Below are positions 32,156 to 40,441 of a stretch of DNA of 64,000 bases, piece after piece. This DNA comes from Paractinoplanes durhamensis (GTDB taxonomy: Bacteria > Actinomycetota > Actinomycetes > Mycobacteriales > Micromonosporaceae). The translations under genes and the position numbers were made by a program. The notes beneath the pieces are model-generated. The model worked only from the letters and a program-made list of their open reading frames with translations, made no database searches and was not told the origin of the DNA. The DNA is taken from contig NZ_BOML01000056.1 in assembly GCF_016862175.1 (NCBI RefSeq), positions 62,001 to 126,000 of the forward strand, given 5' to 3'. Each line of letters starts with the position of its first letter. Positions within the stretch are counted from its first letter, which is position 1.

Positions 32156-32925
32156 GCCAGCTCGGAACCGGTGGCCACCCGGCCGCCGACCACCTGGACG
32201 AAGACCTCTTCGAGCGAGCGGTCGCCCTTCACCTGGGCGAGCGTGCCGTGCATGCGCAGGACGCCGGACGACATGATCGCGACGTGGTCGCAGAGGCGTT
32301 CGACGACCTCCATCACGTGGCTGGAGAAGACGACGGTGCCGCCGCCGGCCACGAAGCGCTGCAGGATGTCGCGGATCAGCGCGGCCGAGACCGGGTCGAC
32401 GGCCTCGAACGGTTCGTCGAGGACCAGCAGTCGCGGGGCGTGCAGGAGGGCGCAGGCCAGGCCGATCTTCTTCTTCATGCCGGCCGAGTAGTCCACCACC
32501 AGGGTGCGGTTTCCCGACCCGAGCTCGAGGACTTCGAGCAGCTCACGGGCGCGCTGGTTGACGGTGGCGGCGTCCATGCCGCGCAGCAGACCGTGGTAGG
32601 CGAGGAGTTCCGGACCGGTGAGGCGGTCGAAGAGGCGTACGCCGTCGGGCAACACCCCGAGCCGGGCTTTCGCGGTCGCGGGGTCGGCCCAGACGTCGTA
32701 CCCAAGAAGGAAAGCGTGACCCTGATCCGGGCGCAGGAGGCCGACGGCCATGGACAACGTCGTGGTCTTGCCGGCCCCGTTGGGGCCGAGGAGGCCGTAG
32801 AAGGACCCGGCGGGGACTTCGAGGCTGACGCCGGCGACGGCGAGCTTGGTATCGAAATGCTTGACCAAGCCGTGCAGCGACATGGCCGCGACCTGCTCAT
32901 CCGTGCGTTGCCTCGGCACCGTCAT
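32146..32925 (-). CDS. ABC transporter ATP-binding protein
   Basis: A 259-residue ATPase with Walker A GPNGAGKTT, a Q-loop near VLPDGVRLFD, signature VDYSAGMKKKIGLA, Walker B LLVLDEPFEAVDP and the switch His in FSSHVMEVVE. The signature YSAGMKKK departs from the common LSGGQ but is usual in ABC-2 exporters of the CcmA type. It pairs with the overlapping permease gene downstream. ATG/GTG choice: the product starts MTVPRQRTDEQ at 32925. Confidence 0.93.
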   Translation of the reverse strand: MTVPRQRTDEQVAAMSLHGLVKHFDTKLAVAGVSLEVPAGSFYGLLGPNGAGKTTTLSMAVGLLRPDQGHAFLLGYDVWADPATAKARLGVLPDGVRLFDRLTGPELLAYHGLLRGMDAATVNQRARELLEVLELGSGNRTLVVDYSAGMKKKIGLACALLHAPRLLVLDEPFEAVDPVSAALIRDILQRFVAGGGTVVFSSHVMEVVERLCDHVAIMSSGVLRMHGTLAQVKGDRSLEEVFVQVVGGRVATGSELAWL

Positions 32926-32950
32926 GCCCCGAAGGTATCGGTAGGCAGCC

Positions 32951-32989
32951 AGCCCGGACCACCCCCATTGGGCAGGGATGATCCGGGCT
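32951..32989 (-). terminator. Probable terminator after the RlpA-like gene
   Basis: AGCCCGGA (32951-32958) pairs with TCCGGGCT (32982-32989) around a partly structured 23-nt interior. It begins 7 nt after the stop of the leftward gene at 32997. Confidence 0.5.
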
Positions 32990-32996
32990 TATCCGA

Positions 32997-33653
32997 TTAC
33001 TTCACCCGTTCGATCACGGCTCGCCGGATGAGGAACTTGCCGGGCTCGCGGACCTGATCGAAGGCCGCGTTGTTGAGCAGTACGCAGCTGCCGGATGTCG
33101 TCTCGACCTTGACGGTGATGCTCTTGTTGTTGTCGAGGTTCGTCACCTTGAGAACCGTGCCGAGCGGGAAGGTGCCGCTGGAGGCGAACGGCGCGCCGCC
33201 CTCGCCGGAGAGCGTGACCGTGGAGCCCTTGCAGACGACCTCGCCGGTGCCCGTCCCGGCCGCGGGCGGAGCGGCGGGAGCGGTGGTGACGGGCGGCTTG
33301 GTGGCGGGAGCCCGAGTGGCCGGCGGCTTGGTGGCGGGAGCGGTGGTCGCCGCGGCCCCGGGAACTGCCACGTTCGCGGTGCAGCCCGCGACCGCCCGGC
33401 GCTGGTTGATCAGGTCGACGACGGCCTGCCGGTTGGCGATCCGGGCGTCGGAGAGCGCATCCGGCGCCGACCGCTGGGCGGCGATGAACTGAAGGTTCTG
33501 CCGGAGCGCCTGGTCGAGGCCGACGCAGTTCTCGCCCGCGCTGCTCACCCCGGTGCTGATCGCGAACGCTCCGCCGGCGATCGCGATGGCGACCCCGCCG
33601 ATGATCAGCTTCCGGGTGCGTCCGATCCGAGAATTCCGCCGGTACCGCTTCAT
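32997..33653 (-). CDS. Secreted protein with RlpA-like double-psi beta-barrel domain
   Basis: A 218-residue exported protein. An N-terminal basic region and hydrophobic helix (LIIGGVAIAIAGGAFAIST) act as signal/anchor. The middle includes a helical segment (LDQALRQNLQFIAAQR) and a linker of repeated TKPPAT-type units. The C-terminal domain, about residues 150-218, reads FPLGTVLKVTNLDNNKSITVKV followed by CVLLNNAAF, which resembles the RlpA/DPBB fold (LPLGTxVxVTNLxNGKSVxVxV). It may bind peptidoglycan; the catalytic Asp of lytic RlpA enzymes is not evident. AAAGGAG lies 8-9 nt upstream of the ATG. Confidence 0.65.
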   Translation of the reverse strand: MKRYRRNSRIGRTRKLIIGGVAIAIAGGAFAISTGVSSAGENCVGLDQALRQNLQFIAAQRSAPDALSDARIANRQAVVDLINQRRAVAGCTANVAVPGAAATTAPATKPPATRAPATKPPVTTAPAAPPAAGTGTGEVVCKGSTVTLSGEGGAPFASSGTFPLGTVLKVTNLDNNKSITVKVETTSGSCVLLNNAAFDQVREPGKFLIRRAVIERVK

Positions 33654-33722
33654 CGACCTGCTCCTTTGCTCGGTGGCTGCCCTGAACTACGCGGCTGCCC
33701 CGAGCGAGGGATGGGGGCCTTA

Positions 33723-33739
33723 CCTTAAACATCCTTAAA
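33723..33739 (-). promoter_or_regulatory. CCTTAAA direct repeat
   Basis: CCTTAAA occurs at 33723-33729 and 33733-33739, a 10-bp period, about 70-85 nt upstream of the RlpA-like gene and overlapping the symporter stop. One-turn direct repeats are typical of OmpR-type regulator sites; the regulator is unknown. Confidence 0.35.
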
Positions 33740-35360
33740 TGCGGAGCGACTCCGGAGCGTGCAGCCGGAGCATGGTCGCGCCCACGTCGGCCGGGACGCG
33801 GCGGCTGGTCACGAGCGAGCCGATGATCATCACGAGGAAGGCGAGCGGGACGGTCCAGGCGGCCGGCTGGCCGATCAGCTGGGCGGGCCATCCGCTCAGC
33901 GGCGGCCCGAGCACGGTGATCAGCACGGCCGCCACCGCCGCGCCGCCGCCGACCACGATGCCGGCGGCCGCGCCGAGATCGGTCAGGCCGCGCCACCAGA
34001 TGCCCAGGACCAGGAGCGGGCAGAAGCTGGAGGCCGCGACCGCGAACGCCAATCCGACCACCCGCGAGACATCCATATTAGAGACATAGAGCGACAAAAC
34101 GACGGGTACGATCGCCGCCAGCAGCGTCGCCACCCGGAAATCGCGCACCGATCCGGTCCGCCCGGCGCGCAGCACGTCCGTGAAGACCACCCCGGCCACG
34201 CTGGTGAGCAGCCCGGACGAGGTGGAGAGAAACGCGGCCAGCGCGCCCGCGGTGACCAGGGCGCCGAGCAGCCGCCCGAGATGTCCGCCGCCGAGCGCCG
34301 CCTCCGGCAGGGTCAGCACCACCGCATCCGTGCGCCCGGTCATCAGCAACTGCGGTGTGTAGACCCGCCCGAGCACCCCGTACAGCGTCGGGAGCAGGTA
34401 GAACAGCCCGACGAGCGCCAGCACGACGAGCGTTGTCCGCCGGGCCGAGGCGCCGTCGGGATTGGTATAGAAGCGGACCAGGACGTGCGGTAACCCCATG
34501 GTTCCAAGAAATGTCGCCAATATCAGCGAATAGGTGGCGAAGAGCGTGTTGTCGCCGCCGCCGGGCAGCAGCCAGTCCGGCCCGAACGTCGCGTCGACCG
34601 TGCTGACCGCCGGCACCGCCGCGCCCGCGTCGAAGTGCAGCTCGTCTCCCTTGTGGACGGCCTGCCCGTCGATCACCGCATCCTCGGAGACGACCACCGA
34701 GGTCGCGACCGGAAAGGTGGCTCCGGCCGGCGGGGTGATCGGCGGCCGGCCATCCGACTGCCACTGCAAAATCAGGAAAATTACCGGTACGGCGAGGGCG
34801 GTGAGCTTCAACCAGTACTGAAATGCCTGCACGAAGGTGATCGCCCGCATGCCGCCCAGCGCCACGTTCGCGGTCACCACCACCCCGACCAGCAGCGCGC
34901 CCCAAACGTAGGAACCGCCGGTCACGGTCGTGAAGGTCAGCCCGGCCCCCTGCAACTGCGGAACCAGGTAGAGACAGCCGATGAACACCACGAACACGGT
35001 GGCCAGCCGCCGCAGCAACCTCGACCGCAGCCGCACCTCGCAGAAGTCGGGCAGGGTGAAGGCCCCCGACCGGCGCAGCGGCGCCGCCACGAACAGCAGC
35101 AACGCGAGATAGCCGGCCGCGAAACCGACCGGGTACCAGAGCACGTCGACCCCGTAGCGCAGGATCAGCCCGGCCACCCCGAGGAACGACGCCGCGGAGA
35201 GATATTCGCCGCTGATCGCGGCCGCGTTCCAGGACGGGCTCACCGAGCGGGACGCGACGAGGAAATCCGAGGTGGTGCGGGCGAACCGCAGGCCGTAGAC
35301 GCCGATGCCGACGGTCACCAGGATCACCACGATCAGACCCGGGATCAGGTACGGATTCAC
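33735..35360 (-). CDS. Sodium:solute symporter (SSS family), ActP-like
   Basis: A 541-residue symporter with about 13 helices. It begins with YLIPGLIVVILVTVGIGVYGL, then TTSDFLVASRSVSPSWNAAAISGEYLSAASFLGVAGLILRYG, parallel to the acetate permease at 25909 but with a clearly different sequence. A 60-residue extracytosolic insert (about residues 220-280, VVSEDAVIDGQAVHKGDEL) is not present in the other copy. Substrate is probably a monocarboxylate. The GTG start at 35360 overlaps the preceding gene's stop (GTGA). Confidence 0.85.
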   Translation of the reverse strand: MNPYLIPGLIVVILVTVGIGVYGLRFARTTSDFLVASRSVSPSWNAAAISGEYLSAASFLGVAGLILRYGVDVLWYPVGFAAGYLALLLFVAAPLRRSGAFTLPDFCEVRLRSRLLRRLATVFVVFIGCLYLVPQLQGAGLTFTTVTGGSYVWGALLVGVVVTANVALGGMRAITFVQAFQYWLKLTALAVPVIFLILQWQSDGRPPITPPAGATFPVATSVVVSEDAVIDGQAVHKGDELHFDAGAAVPAVSTVDATFGPDWLLPGGGDNTLFATYSLILATFLGTMGLPHVLVRFYTNPDGASARRTTLVVLALVGLFYLLPTLYGVLGRVYTPQLLMTGRTDAVVLTLPEAALGGGHLGRLLGALVTAGALAAFLSTSSGLLTSVAGVVFTDVLRAGRTGSVRDFRVATLLAAIVPVVLSLYVSNMDVSRVVGLAFAVAASSFCPLLVLGIWWRGLTDLGAAAGIVVGGGAAVAAVLITVLGPPLSGWPAQLIGQPAAWTVPLAFLVMIIGSLVTSRRVPADVGATMLRLHAPESLRI

Positions 35361-35740
35361 TGGTCCGGCTTTCGGATCAGTGCCATGAAGTCCTGCTCGT
35401 TGCGTTCCGCCCAGCGCACGTAGGCCCAGCCCACGCCGACCAGGAACGGGAACGACAGCACCCCGAGCAGCAGCCACGGCAGGTTGACCCCGAGCACCTT
35501 GACCGTGCCGAGGCCGGGCGCGGCCGCGAACAGCAGCGGCAGCGCGCCCAGCCCGGTCACCACCACCAGCGCCAGGCGCAGGGCGAGCGCGAGCTGGGCG
35601 CGGACCAGGCCTTTCACCAGCGCCTCACCCACCGGGGTCTGCTCCGCGAGGTCGGCGTGGGAGCGGTCGGTGGGGCGGCGCCGGGCGGCGACCTCACCCA
35701 GCACCACGCGGGTACGCCGTTGCCCCTGATCCCCGTCCAT
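35357..35740 (-). CDS. Two-helix membrane protein, symporter accessory (DUF485-like)
   Basis: A 127-residue protein with a charged N-terminal 45 residues and two transmembrane helices (LRLALVVVTGLGALPLLFAA and LPWLLLGVLSFPFLVGVGWAYV), ending YVRWAERNEQDFMALIRKPDQ. Its position and topology match DUF485 partners of SSS permeases, although the sequence is divergent. Translation is coupled to the symporter by GTGA. Confidence 0.75.
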   Translation of the reverse strand: MDGDQGQRRTRVVLGEVAARRRPTDRSHADLAEQTPVGEALVKGLVRAQLALALRLALVVVTGLGALPLLFAAAPGLGTVKVLGVNLPWLLLGVLSFPFLVGVGWAYVRWAERNEQDFMALIRKPDQ

Positions 35741-35770
35741 CCCCGGAGTCTCGCGATCCGGGCGGCGATG

Positions 35771-37567
35771 TCAAGGGCAGGTGTAGGGCAGGCCGGATAG
35801 ATCGCGGGCAATGATCTTGCGGGCCTGGGCGCGGCCGAGGTTCCAGCCGCGCCAGTCGTCCGGGTTCCGGTCCATCGTGTTCCGGAGCTGGCCGAGCACG
35901 CATTCCCGGCGGGCCGGGTCGAGATCGGCCAGGCCCGGGACCGCGTCGGGGGACAGCTGACCCAGGTAGACGAGGTCGACCGTGCGGTCCTGCCGGATGT
36001 TGTGTTCGGCGATGACCCGGTCGGGGTTGGCGGCGGCCAGGCCGAGCAGGGCCAGCACCCCGGCGGCGATCGCGACCCGCGGCAGCCAGGGCGCCCGGAT
36101 GCGCAGGCCGGCCACCAGCACCAGCAGCAGGACCAGGCCGAACCAGGCCTCGCAGAGGGCGACCAGCAGCCGCAGCCGGGTGAGGCCGTACGTGTCCGCG
36201 TACAGGTTCATCCGGTGCAGCGAGGAACCGACGATGACCAGGGTGAGCACGGACAGCGTGCCGAGCACGATCCGCAGCAGCAGGCGGTCGGCCGGCTTCT
36301 CCCGCGGCGCCCAGCGGGCCGCGCCGGCCAGCACCACCAGGGTGAGGCCGGTGACCACACAGAGCTGCCAGAAGCCGCCGCGGGCGTACTGCGCGTAGGT
36401 CAACCCGTCGGTCTCCAGCACGTGCCGGTTGCCGCCGAACAGGACGGTGAGCTGCACCGTGACGAACCCGGCGAAGAGCAGGACCAGCAGGCCGAGCGGC
36501 ACCGCCCACTCGAACCGGGCGACCTTGCGGCCCTCGGTGCCGTCCAGCGTGCGCAGGTCGGGCGGCGCGGCGCGCAGGAACGCGGCACCGCCGAGGGCGA
36601 GACCGGCGATCACGAAGACGAACACCCAGCGGACCACGGTCGGGGCGCTCACGTCCGGGGACAGGTGGGACAGCGCCCCGGCGAACGCGGCGTCAGCCGA
36701 GGCGAACAGCGCGCCGAACACGGTGAGCAGCGCGATCGAGACCGCGACGGTGGCGGCGACCCGGACGTTCGCGGCCTCCTCGGCCTTACCGCGCAGCCGG
36801 GCCGCGCCCTGGCCGAGCCAGCGCACCGAGCGGAACGCGGCCAGCGGCGGCATGGTGGCGCCGGCCGCGATGCTGCGCAACGACTCGCCGCCGGCCAGCG
36901 CGAGCGCGCCGGTCAGGACGGCGGTGACCAGGCACAACGCGAACAGCCAGCCGGCCGAGCGGAAGGTGCCGACGGCGATCAGGGCCACGGTCGCGGCCGC
37001 CCAGGCGTAGCGGTCCAACCGCCGCTTCGACGTCGGGCGGGTGACCAGGGCTGCGGGCGCGCCGCTCGGCCGGTCCGGGACGATCGCGCTCACGCCCAGC
37101 GCCACGATCCCGGCGACGATCGCGACCAGCCAGCCGATGCCGGCCCGGTCGAGCGGCAGGCTCGCCGCGGCCACTACGGCCCCGAGCAGCACCGCGGCAA
37201 CGGTGGCGGTGGTGGCCGGCCGCGCGGCGCCCGGCCACTGCCGCGCCCACGGCGAGATCGACGGCCAGGGGCCGTGCGGCGCGAGCAACTGGCCGGAGTG
37301 CCGGCCGGCGGGCGGCGCGGCCATGACCGTCCCGGCCCGCGCCGGACTACCCGGGGCAGGACGGCCGGGTGGGGTGCTGCCCGGCGGGGGCGGCTGAGGT
37401 GCGTTGAACCAGGTCGGGTCGGCCGGGTGCTTCTCGGGCGGTCGCGGGCCCACCGGCGGCTGGGAGTTTCCGGGCGGACGCGGACCTACCGGCGGCTGGG
37501 AGTTGCCGGGCGGTCGGGGGCCCTCGGGCGGCTGGGACTTTTCGGGCGGCTGGGGGTTTTCGGGCAT
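35771..37567 (-). CDS. DUF4173 membrane protein with Pro-rich repeats
   Basis: A 598-residue membrane protein. The first ~110 residues are very Pro-rich, including three 12-residue repeats (residues 9-44). Roughly 12 hydrophobic helices follow. The central segments VFGALFASADAAFAGAL and WQLCVVTGLTLVVLAGAARWA are recognisable as the DUF4173 family, and the C-terminal 80 residues form a soluble tail with NIRQDRTVDLVYLGQLSPDAVPGL. Function unknown. ATG at 37567. It follows the histidine kinase gene by 66 nt and may be cotranscribed. Confidence 0.85.
   Translation of the reverse strand: MPENPQPPEKSQPPEGPRPPGNSQPPVGPRPPGNSQPPVGPRPPEKHPADPTWFNAPQPPPPGSTPPGRPAPGSPARAGTVMAAPPAGRHSGQLLAPHGPWPSISPWARQWPGAARPATTATVAAVLLGAVVAAASLPLDRAGIGWLVAIVAGIVALGVSAIVPDRPSGAPAALVTRPTSKRRLDRYAWAAATVALIAVGTFRSAGWLFALCLVTAVLTGALALAGGESLRSIAAGATMPPLAAFRSVRWLGQGAARLRGKAEEAANVRVAATVAVSIALLTVFGALFASADAAFAGALSHLSPDVSAPTVVRWVFVFVIAGLALGGAAFLRAAPPDLRTLDGTEGRKVARFEWAVPLGLLVLLFAGFVTVQLTVLFGGNRHVLETDGLTYAQYARGGFWQLCVVTGLTLVVLAGAARWAPREKPADRLLLRIVLGTLSVLTLVIVGSSLHRMNLYADTYGLTRLRLLVALCEAWFGLVLLLVLVAGLRIRAPWLPRVAIAAGVLALLGLAAANPDRVIAEHNIRQDRTVDLVYLGQLSPDAVPGLADLDPARRECVLGQLRNTMDRNPDDWRGWNLGRAQARKIIARDLSGLPYTCP
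37436..37543 (-). repeat. Three 36-bp coding repeats (Pro-rich)
   Basis: The repeats encode EKSQPPEGPRPP followed by two copies of GNSQPPVGPRPP. Periods are exact multiples of a codon, so expansion or contraction would keep the frame. Confidence 0.9.
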
Positions 37568-37633
37568 GGCGGAACCTCCGGTGGGCAGCATCGGATGGCC
37601 CGGGGAGCCCGGGCCTGGCGAAAGAGGGTTGGG

Positions 37634-38644
37634 TCAGGCGGCTTGCAGCGGGAGTGTCACGTGGATGTGGCAGCCGCGGAGATCAGGTTCCGGGTCGACC
37701 ACGGCGATGGTGCCCTGGTGCATCTGGACCACCCAGCGAGCGATGGCGAGGCCCAAGCCGGTCCCGCCGCCGGCCGGCCGCTCGCCGCGGGTGAAGCGCT
37801 CGAAGACCCGGTCGCGTTCGGCCGGCGGGATGCCTTCGCCCTCGTCGGCCACCGCGACCAGCAGGTGGTCGTCGCGGCGTTCGGCCCGGACCAGCACGGT
37901 GCCGCCGGGCGGGCTGTGCCGGACCGCGTTGTCGAGCAGGTTGGCGAAGACCTGGTGCAGCCGCTCGCGGTCGCCGGGCACGACCACGTGCGGGGCGGCG
38001 ATCTTGAAACGGACGTCGCGGCCGGCGCCGGCCGCGTTCACCCGGGCCTCCGCGACCACGTCGTCGAGGAAGTCGGGCACGTTGATCGGGGCGCGGTCGA
38101 GGGGGATCACGCCCGCCTCCACCCGGGAGAGATCGAGCAGCTCGGCGACCAGGCGGCCGAGTCGTTCGGTCTGGGCCAGGGCGGTCTGCATCATCGCCGG
38201 TTCGGCCTCGGCGACCCCGTCGACGATGTTCTCGAGGAGGCCGTGGAGCGCGGTGATCGGCGTACGCAATTCATGCGAGACATTCGCGATCAGATCTCGC
38301 CGCTGCCGATCGGCGGCCGCCAGGTCGGCGGCCATCTGGTTGAACGCCTCGGCCAGCTGACCCACCTCGTCGCGGGAGGTGGCCCGGACCCGCCGGGTGT
38401 AGTCGCCCTGCGCCATCCGCCGCGCCGCGGCGGTCATCTCCCGCAGCGGCGACGTCATGCCGTGCGCGAGGAACTGCAGCGTGGTCAGCGCGACGATGAT
38501 CGCGGTGACCGACGTCCAGAACGGGAACCAGCCGAGCCACAGCCAGAACCAGGTCATGCCGGCCGCACCGGCGCCGATCAGGTTCATCCCGATCTTGATC
38601 TTGATGGATCGGACCGGGTCGAGCGGCCGCGGGAGGCTCCTCAC
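37634..38644 (-). CDS. Membrane sensor histidine kinase
   Basis: A 336-residue HisKA kinase. A short N-terminal membrane region (MNLIGAGAAGMTWFWLWLGWFPFWTSVTAIIVALTTLQFL, about residues 20-59) has no sizeable extracellular loop, so sensing is likely intramembrane. A HAMP domain follows (PLREMTAAARRMAQGDYTRRV), then the H-box NVSHELRTP (H124), N box NLLDNAVRHS, G1 DEGEGIP and G2 GTGLGLAIARW. GTG start overlaps the response regulator stop (GTGA), giving a coupled pair. The upstream promoter region carries the DnaA-box cluster. Confidence 0.93.
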   Translation of the reverse strand: MRSLPRPLDPVRSIKIKIGMNLIGAGAAGMTWFWLWLGWFPFWTSVTAIIVALTTLQFLAHGMTSPLREMTAAARRMAQGDYTRRVRATSRDEVGQLAEAFNQMAADLAAADRQRRDLIANVSHELRTPITALHGLLENIVDGVAEAEPAMMQTALAQTERLGRLVAELLDLSRVEAGVIPLDRAPINVPDFLDDVVAEARVNAAGAGRDVRFKIAAPHVVVPGDRERLHQVFANLLDNAVRHSPPGGTVLVRAERRDDHLLVAVADEGEGIPPAERDRVFERFTRGERPAGGGTGLGLAIARWVVQMHQGTIAVVDPEPDLRGCHIHVTLPLQAA

Positions 38645-39330
38645 CGTTCGACCTCAAGGGCATAACCGACCCCATGGACGGTACGGATCAGGTCGGAGCC
38701 CAGCTTGCGACGCAGCCCCTTGATGTGGCTGTCGACGGTGCGGGTGCCGGATGCGTCGGCCCAGCCCCACACGTCGGCCAGCAGCCGCTCCCGGGGCAGC
38801 ACCGTGCGCGGGTGCGTCGCCAGGTGCACGAGCAGGTCGAACTCGGTCGGCGTCAGATGCGCCTCGACCCCGGCCCGCAGCACCCGCCGCTCGGCCTGGT
38901 TGATCTCCAGGTCGCCGAAGCGCAGGGTCGGCGGCCCGGCCGGGACCGCGGCGCCCTTGGCGGCCCGGCGCAGCAGCGCGTGCACCCGGGCGGCCAGCTC
39001 GCGCATCGAGAACGGCTTGACCATGTAGTCGTCGGCCCCGACCGCGAGCCCCACCAGCAGGTCGGTCTCGTCGTCGCGGGCGGTGAGCATGAGGATCGGC
39101 ACCGGTCGTTCGGCCTGGATGCGGCGGCACACCTCGAGGCCGTCGAAGCCGGGCAGCATGATGTCGAGCACGATCGCGTCGGGCGGGTTGCGGCGCGCGG
39201 CGGTCACCGCGCTCGGCCCGTCCCCGGCGACCTCGACCGCGAAGCCCTCGGCCCGCAGCCGGGCCGCGACGGCGTCGGCGATGGTCCGCTCGTCCTCGAC
39301 GACGAGCACCTTCTTCTCCACCGATGCCAC
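38641..39330 (-). CDS. OmpR/PhoB-family response regulator
   Basis: A 229-residue regulator. The receiver domain has the acidic pocket VEDE, phosphoacceptor D56 (VLDIMLPG), the conserved Thr in LMLTARDDE and K in MVKPFS. The winged-helix domain follows (LTPTEFDLLVHLATHPRTVLPRERLLADVWGW, then RTVDSHIKGLRRKL). It is the first gene of a two-gene operon with the histidine kinase. Upstream, 210 nt of non-coding DNA contains six DnaA-box-like 9-mers. Confidence 0.94.
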   Translation of the reverse strand: MASVEKKVLVVEDERTIADAVAARLRAEGFAVEVAGDGPSAVTAARRNPPDAIVLDIMLPGFDGLEVCRRIQAERPVPILMLTARDDETDLLVGLAVGADDYMVKPFSMRELAARVHALLRRAAKGAAVPAGPPTLRFGDLEINQAERRVLRAGVEAHLTPTEFDLLVHLATHPRTVLPRERLLADVWGWADASGTRTVDSHIKGLRRKLGSDLIRTVHGVGYALEVER

Positions 39331-39451
39331 CTCCAGCCTGCTTGCGATCTAACCGAGTATGCGCAAGCCGGGCCGGTCAGCCCCCGTCCCCGACCGGCCG
39401 GGCTTGCGACGAGGAGCTTATTGATCACCCGTGCAGGCACGGCGGTGAGTT

Positions 39452-39532
39452 TGTGAACAACCTGTGGAGATGCCGTGCCTGTGGATAACTCTGTGGAAAA
39501 CCCGGTGGGGCTGTGGACAACTGTGTGGATTG
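39452..39532. promoter_or_regulatory. Cluster of six DnaA-box-like 9-mers, same orientation
   Basis: On the plus strand: TGTGAACAA 39452-39460, TGTGGAGAT 39463-39471, TGTGGATAA 39480-39488, TGTGGAAAA 39492-39500, TGTGGACAA 39512-39520 and TGTGGATTG 39524-39532. The third and fifth are exact complements of TTATCCACA and TTGTCCACA. Starts are spaced by 11, 17, 12, 20 and 12 nt. The cluster lies in the 210-nt gap between the LytTR regulator's stop and the OmpR-type operon. No AT-rich unwinding element is evident. Confidence 0.65.
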
Positions 39533-39540
39533 GCGGTGGA

Positions 39541-40284
39541 TTACCTGGTCCAGTCGTGTTTTGCGGCCCTGATCAGCTTGTCCTTCAGCTCTCGGGTGTG
39601 CCGGCGGCTCACCGGCAACTCGATGCCGTCGACCGCCACCACATAGCCGGAGCCGGTCAGGCGCAGCTCGGAGATGAGCCGGATCTGCACCAGGTAGGAG
39701 CGGTGGATGCGGACGAAACCGGCGTCCGCCCAGCGGTCGGCCAGCGTCGCCAGCGAGACCCGCACCAGGTGGGAGGCGTCCGAGGTGTGCAGCCGGGCGT
39801 AGTCGCCCTGGGCCTCCACCCAGCGCACCGACGATCGGGGCAGCATCCGGGTGGTGCCGGCCAGCTCGACCGGGATGGCCGGCTCGTCCGTCGGGCCGGC
39901 CGGCGCCGGGGCCGGGGTGAGGCGCGAGCCGGCCACCCGGCGCAGCGACTCGCCCAGCCGCTCGGCGCGCACCGGCTTGCGGACGTAGTCGGTCACCCCG
40001 AGGTCGAAGGCGTCCACCGCGCCGTCGTCGTACGCCGTCACGAAGACGATCGCCGGCGGGCGGGCGAACCGGCGCAGGATGCGGGCCAGCTCCATGCCGT
40101 CCAGGCCGGGCATCCGGATGTCCAGGAAGACCGCGTCCACCTCGGTGTCGCGCAGCACCCGCAGCGCCTCGGTGGCATCGCCGGCCCGGTGCACGTACGC
40201 CACCCGCCCGTCGGCGTTGAGCAGATAGGCGAGCTCGTCAAGGGCCGGCGGCTCGTCATCGACCGCGAGAACGACCAGCGTCAC
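39541..40284 (-). CDS. LytTR-family response regulator
   Basis: A 247-residue regulator. The receiver domain shows AVDDEPPAL, phosphoacceptor D55 (VFLDIRMPG), the T in FVTAYDD and the K in VRKPV. A Pro/Ala linker leads to a C-terminal LytTR domain (RSSVRWVEAQGDYARLHTSD, then VRIHRSYLVQI and LPVSRRHTRELKDKL). LytTR proteins bind direct repeats. It is the partner of the LytS-like kinase upstream, but two duplicated mini-ORFs separate the two genes; its GTG overlaps the last mini-ORF's TGA (GTGA). Confidence 0.93.
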   Translation of the reverse strand: MTLVVLAVDDEPPALDELAYLLNADGRVAYVHRAGDATEALRVLRDTEVDAVFLDIRMPGLDGMELARILRRFARPPAIVFVTAYDDGAVDAFDLGVTDYVRKPVRAERLGESLRRVAGSRLTPAPAPAGPTDEPAIPVELAGTTRMLPRSSVRWVEAQGDYARLHTSDASHLVRVSLATLADRWADAGFVRIHRSYLVQIRLISELRLTGSGYVVAVDGIELPVSRRHTRELKDKLIRAAKHDWTR

Positions 40285-40352
40285 GCTGTGCCTACCTCGC
40301 CTTCGACGCCGTCGTTCGGTGCGGCTGGGTGCCGCTCGGTGCAGGCGGTCAT
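40281..40352 (-). CDS. Mini-ORF B between lytS and lytR
   Basis: A 23-residue ORF starting MTACTERHPAAPNDGVEGE and ending VGTA. Its ATG overlaps the stop of mini-ORF A (40349-40352) and its TGA overlaps the GTG of the LytTR regulator (40281-40284). AAAGGTAGG lies about 7 nt upstream of its start. It is probably a translational coupling element; a peptide function is not excluded. Confidence 0.4.
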   Translation of the reverse strand: MTACTERHPAAPNDGVEGEVGTA

Positions 40353-40441
40353 GCTGTGCCTACCTTTGGCATGCCCTTCTGGCCCTCGCCTTCGACGCCG
40401 TCGTTCGGTGCGGCTGGGTGCCGCTCGGTGCAGGCGGTCAT
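40349..40441 (-). CDS. Mini-ORF A between lytS and lytR
   Basis: A 30-residue ORF starting MTACTERHPAAPNDGVEGE and ending GQKGMPKVGTA, identical to mini-ORF B except for seven inserted residues. Its ATG overlaps the LytS stop (40438-40441) and its TGA overlaps the ATG of mini-ORF B. Confidence 0.4.
   Translation of the reverse strand: MTACTERHPAAPNDGVEGEGQKGMPKVGTA

Noticed and set aside
33654..33734. ydaO (c-di-AMP) riboswitch before the RlpA-like gene
   Set aside because: The leader is too short and lacks the recognisable conserved blocks of that riboswitch.
39452..39532. Chromosomal replication origin
   Set aside because: Although DnaA boxes are clustered, there is no dnaA, dnaN, AT-rich unwinding element or gene-strand switch typical of oriC. 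It is kept as a DnaA-box cluster only.
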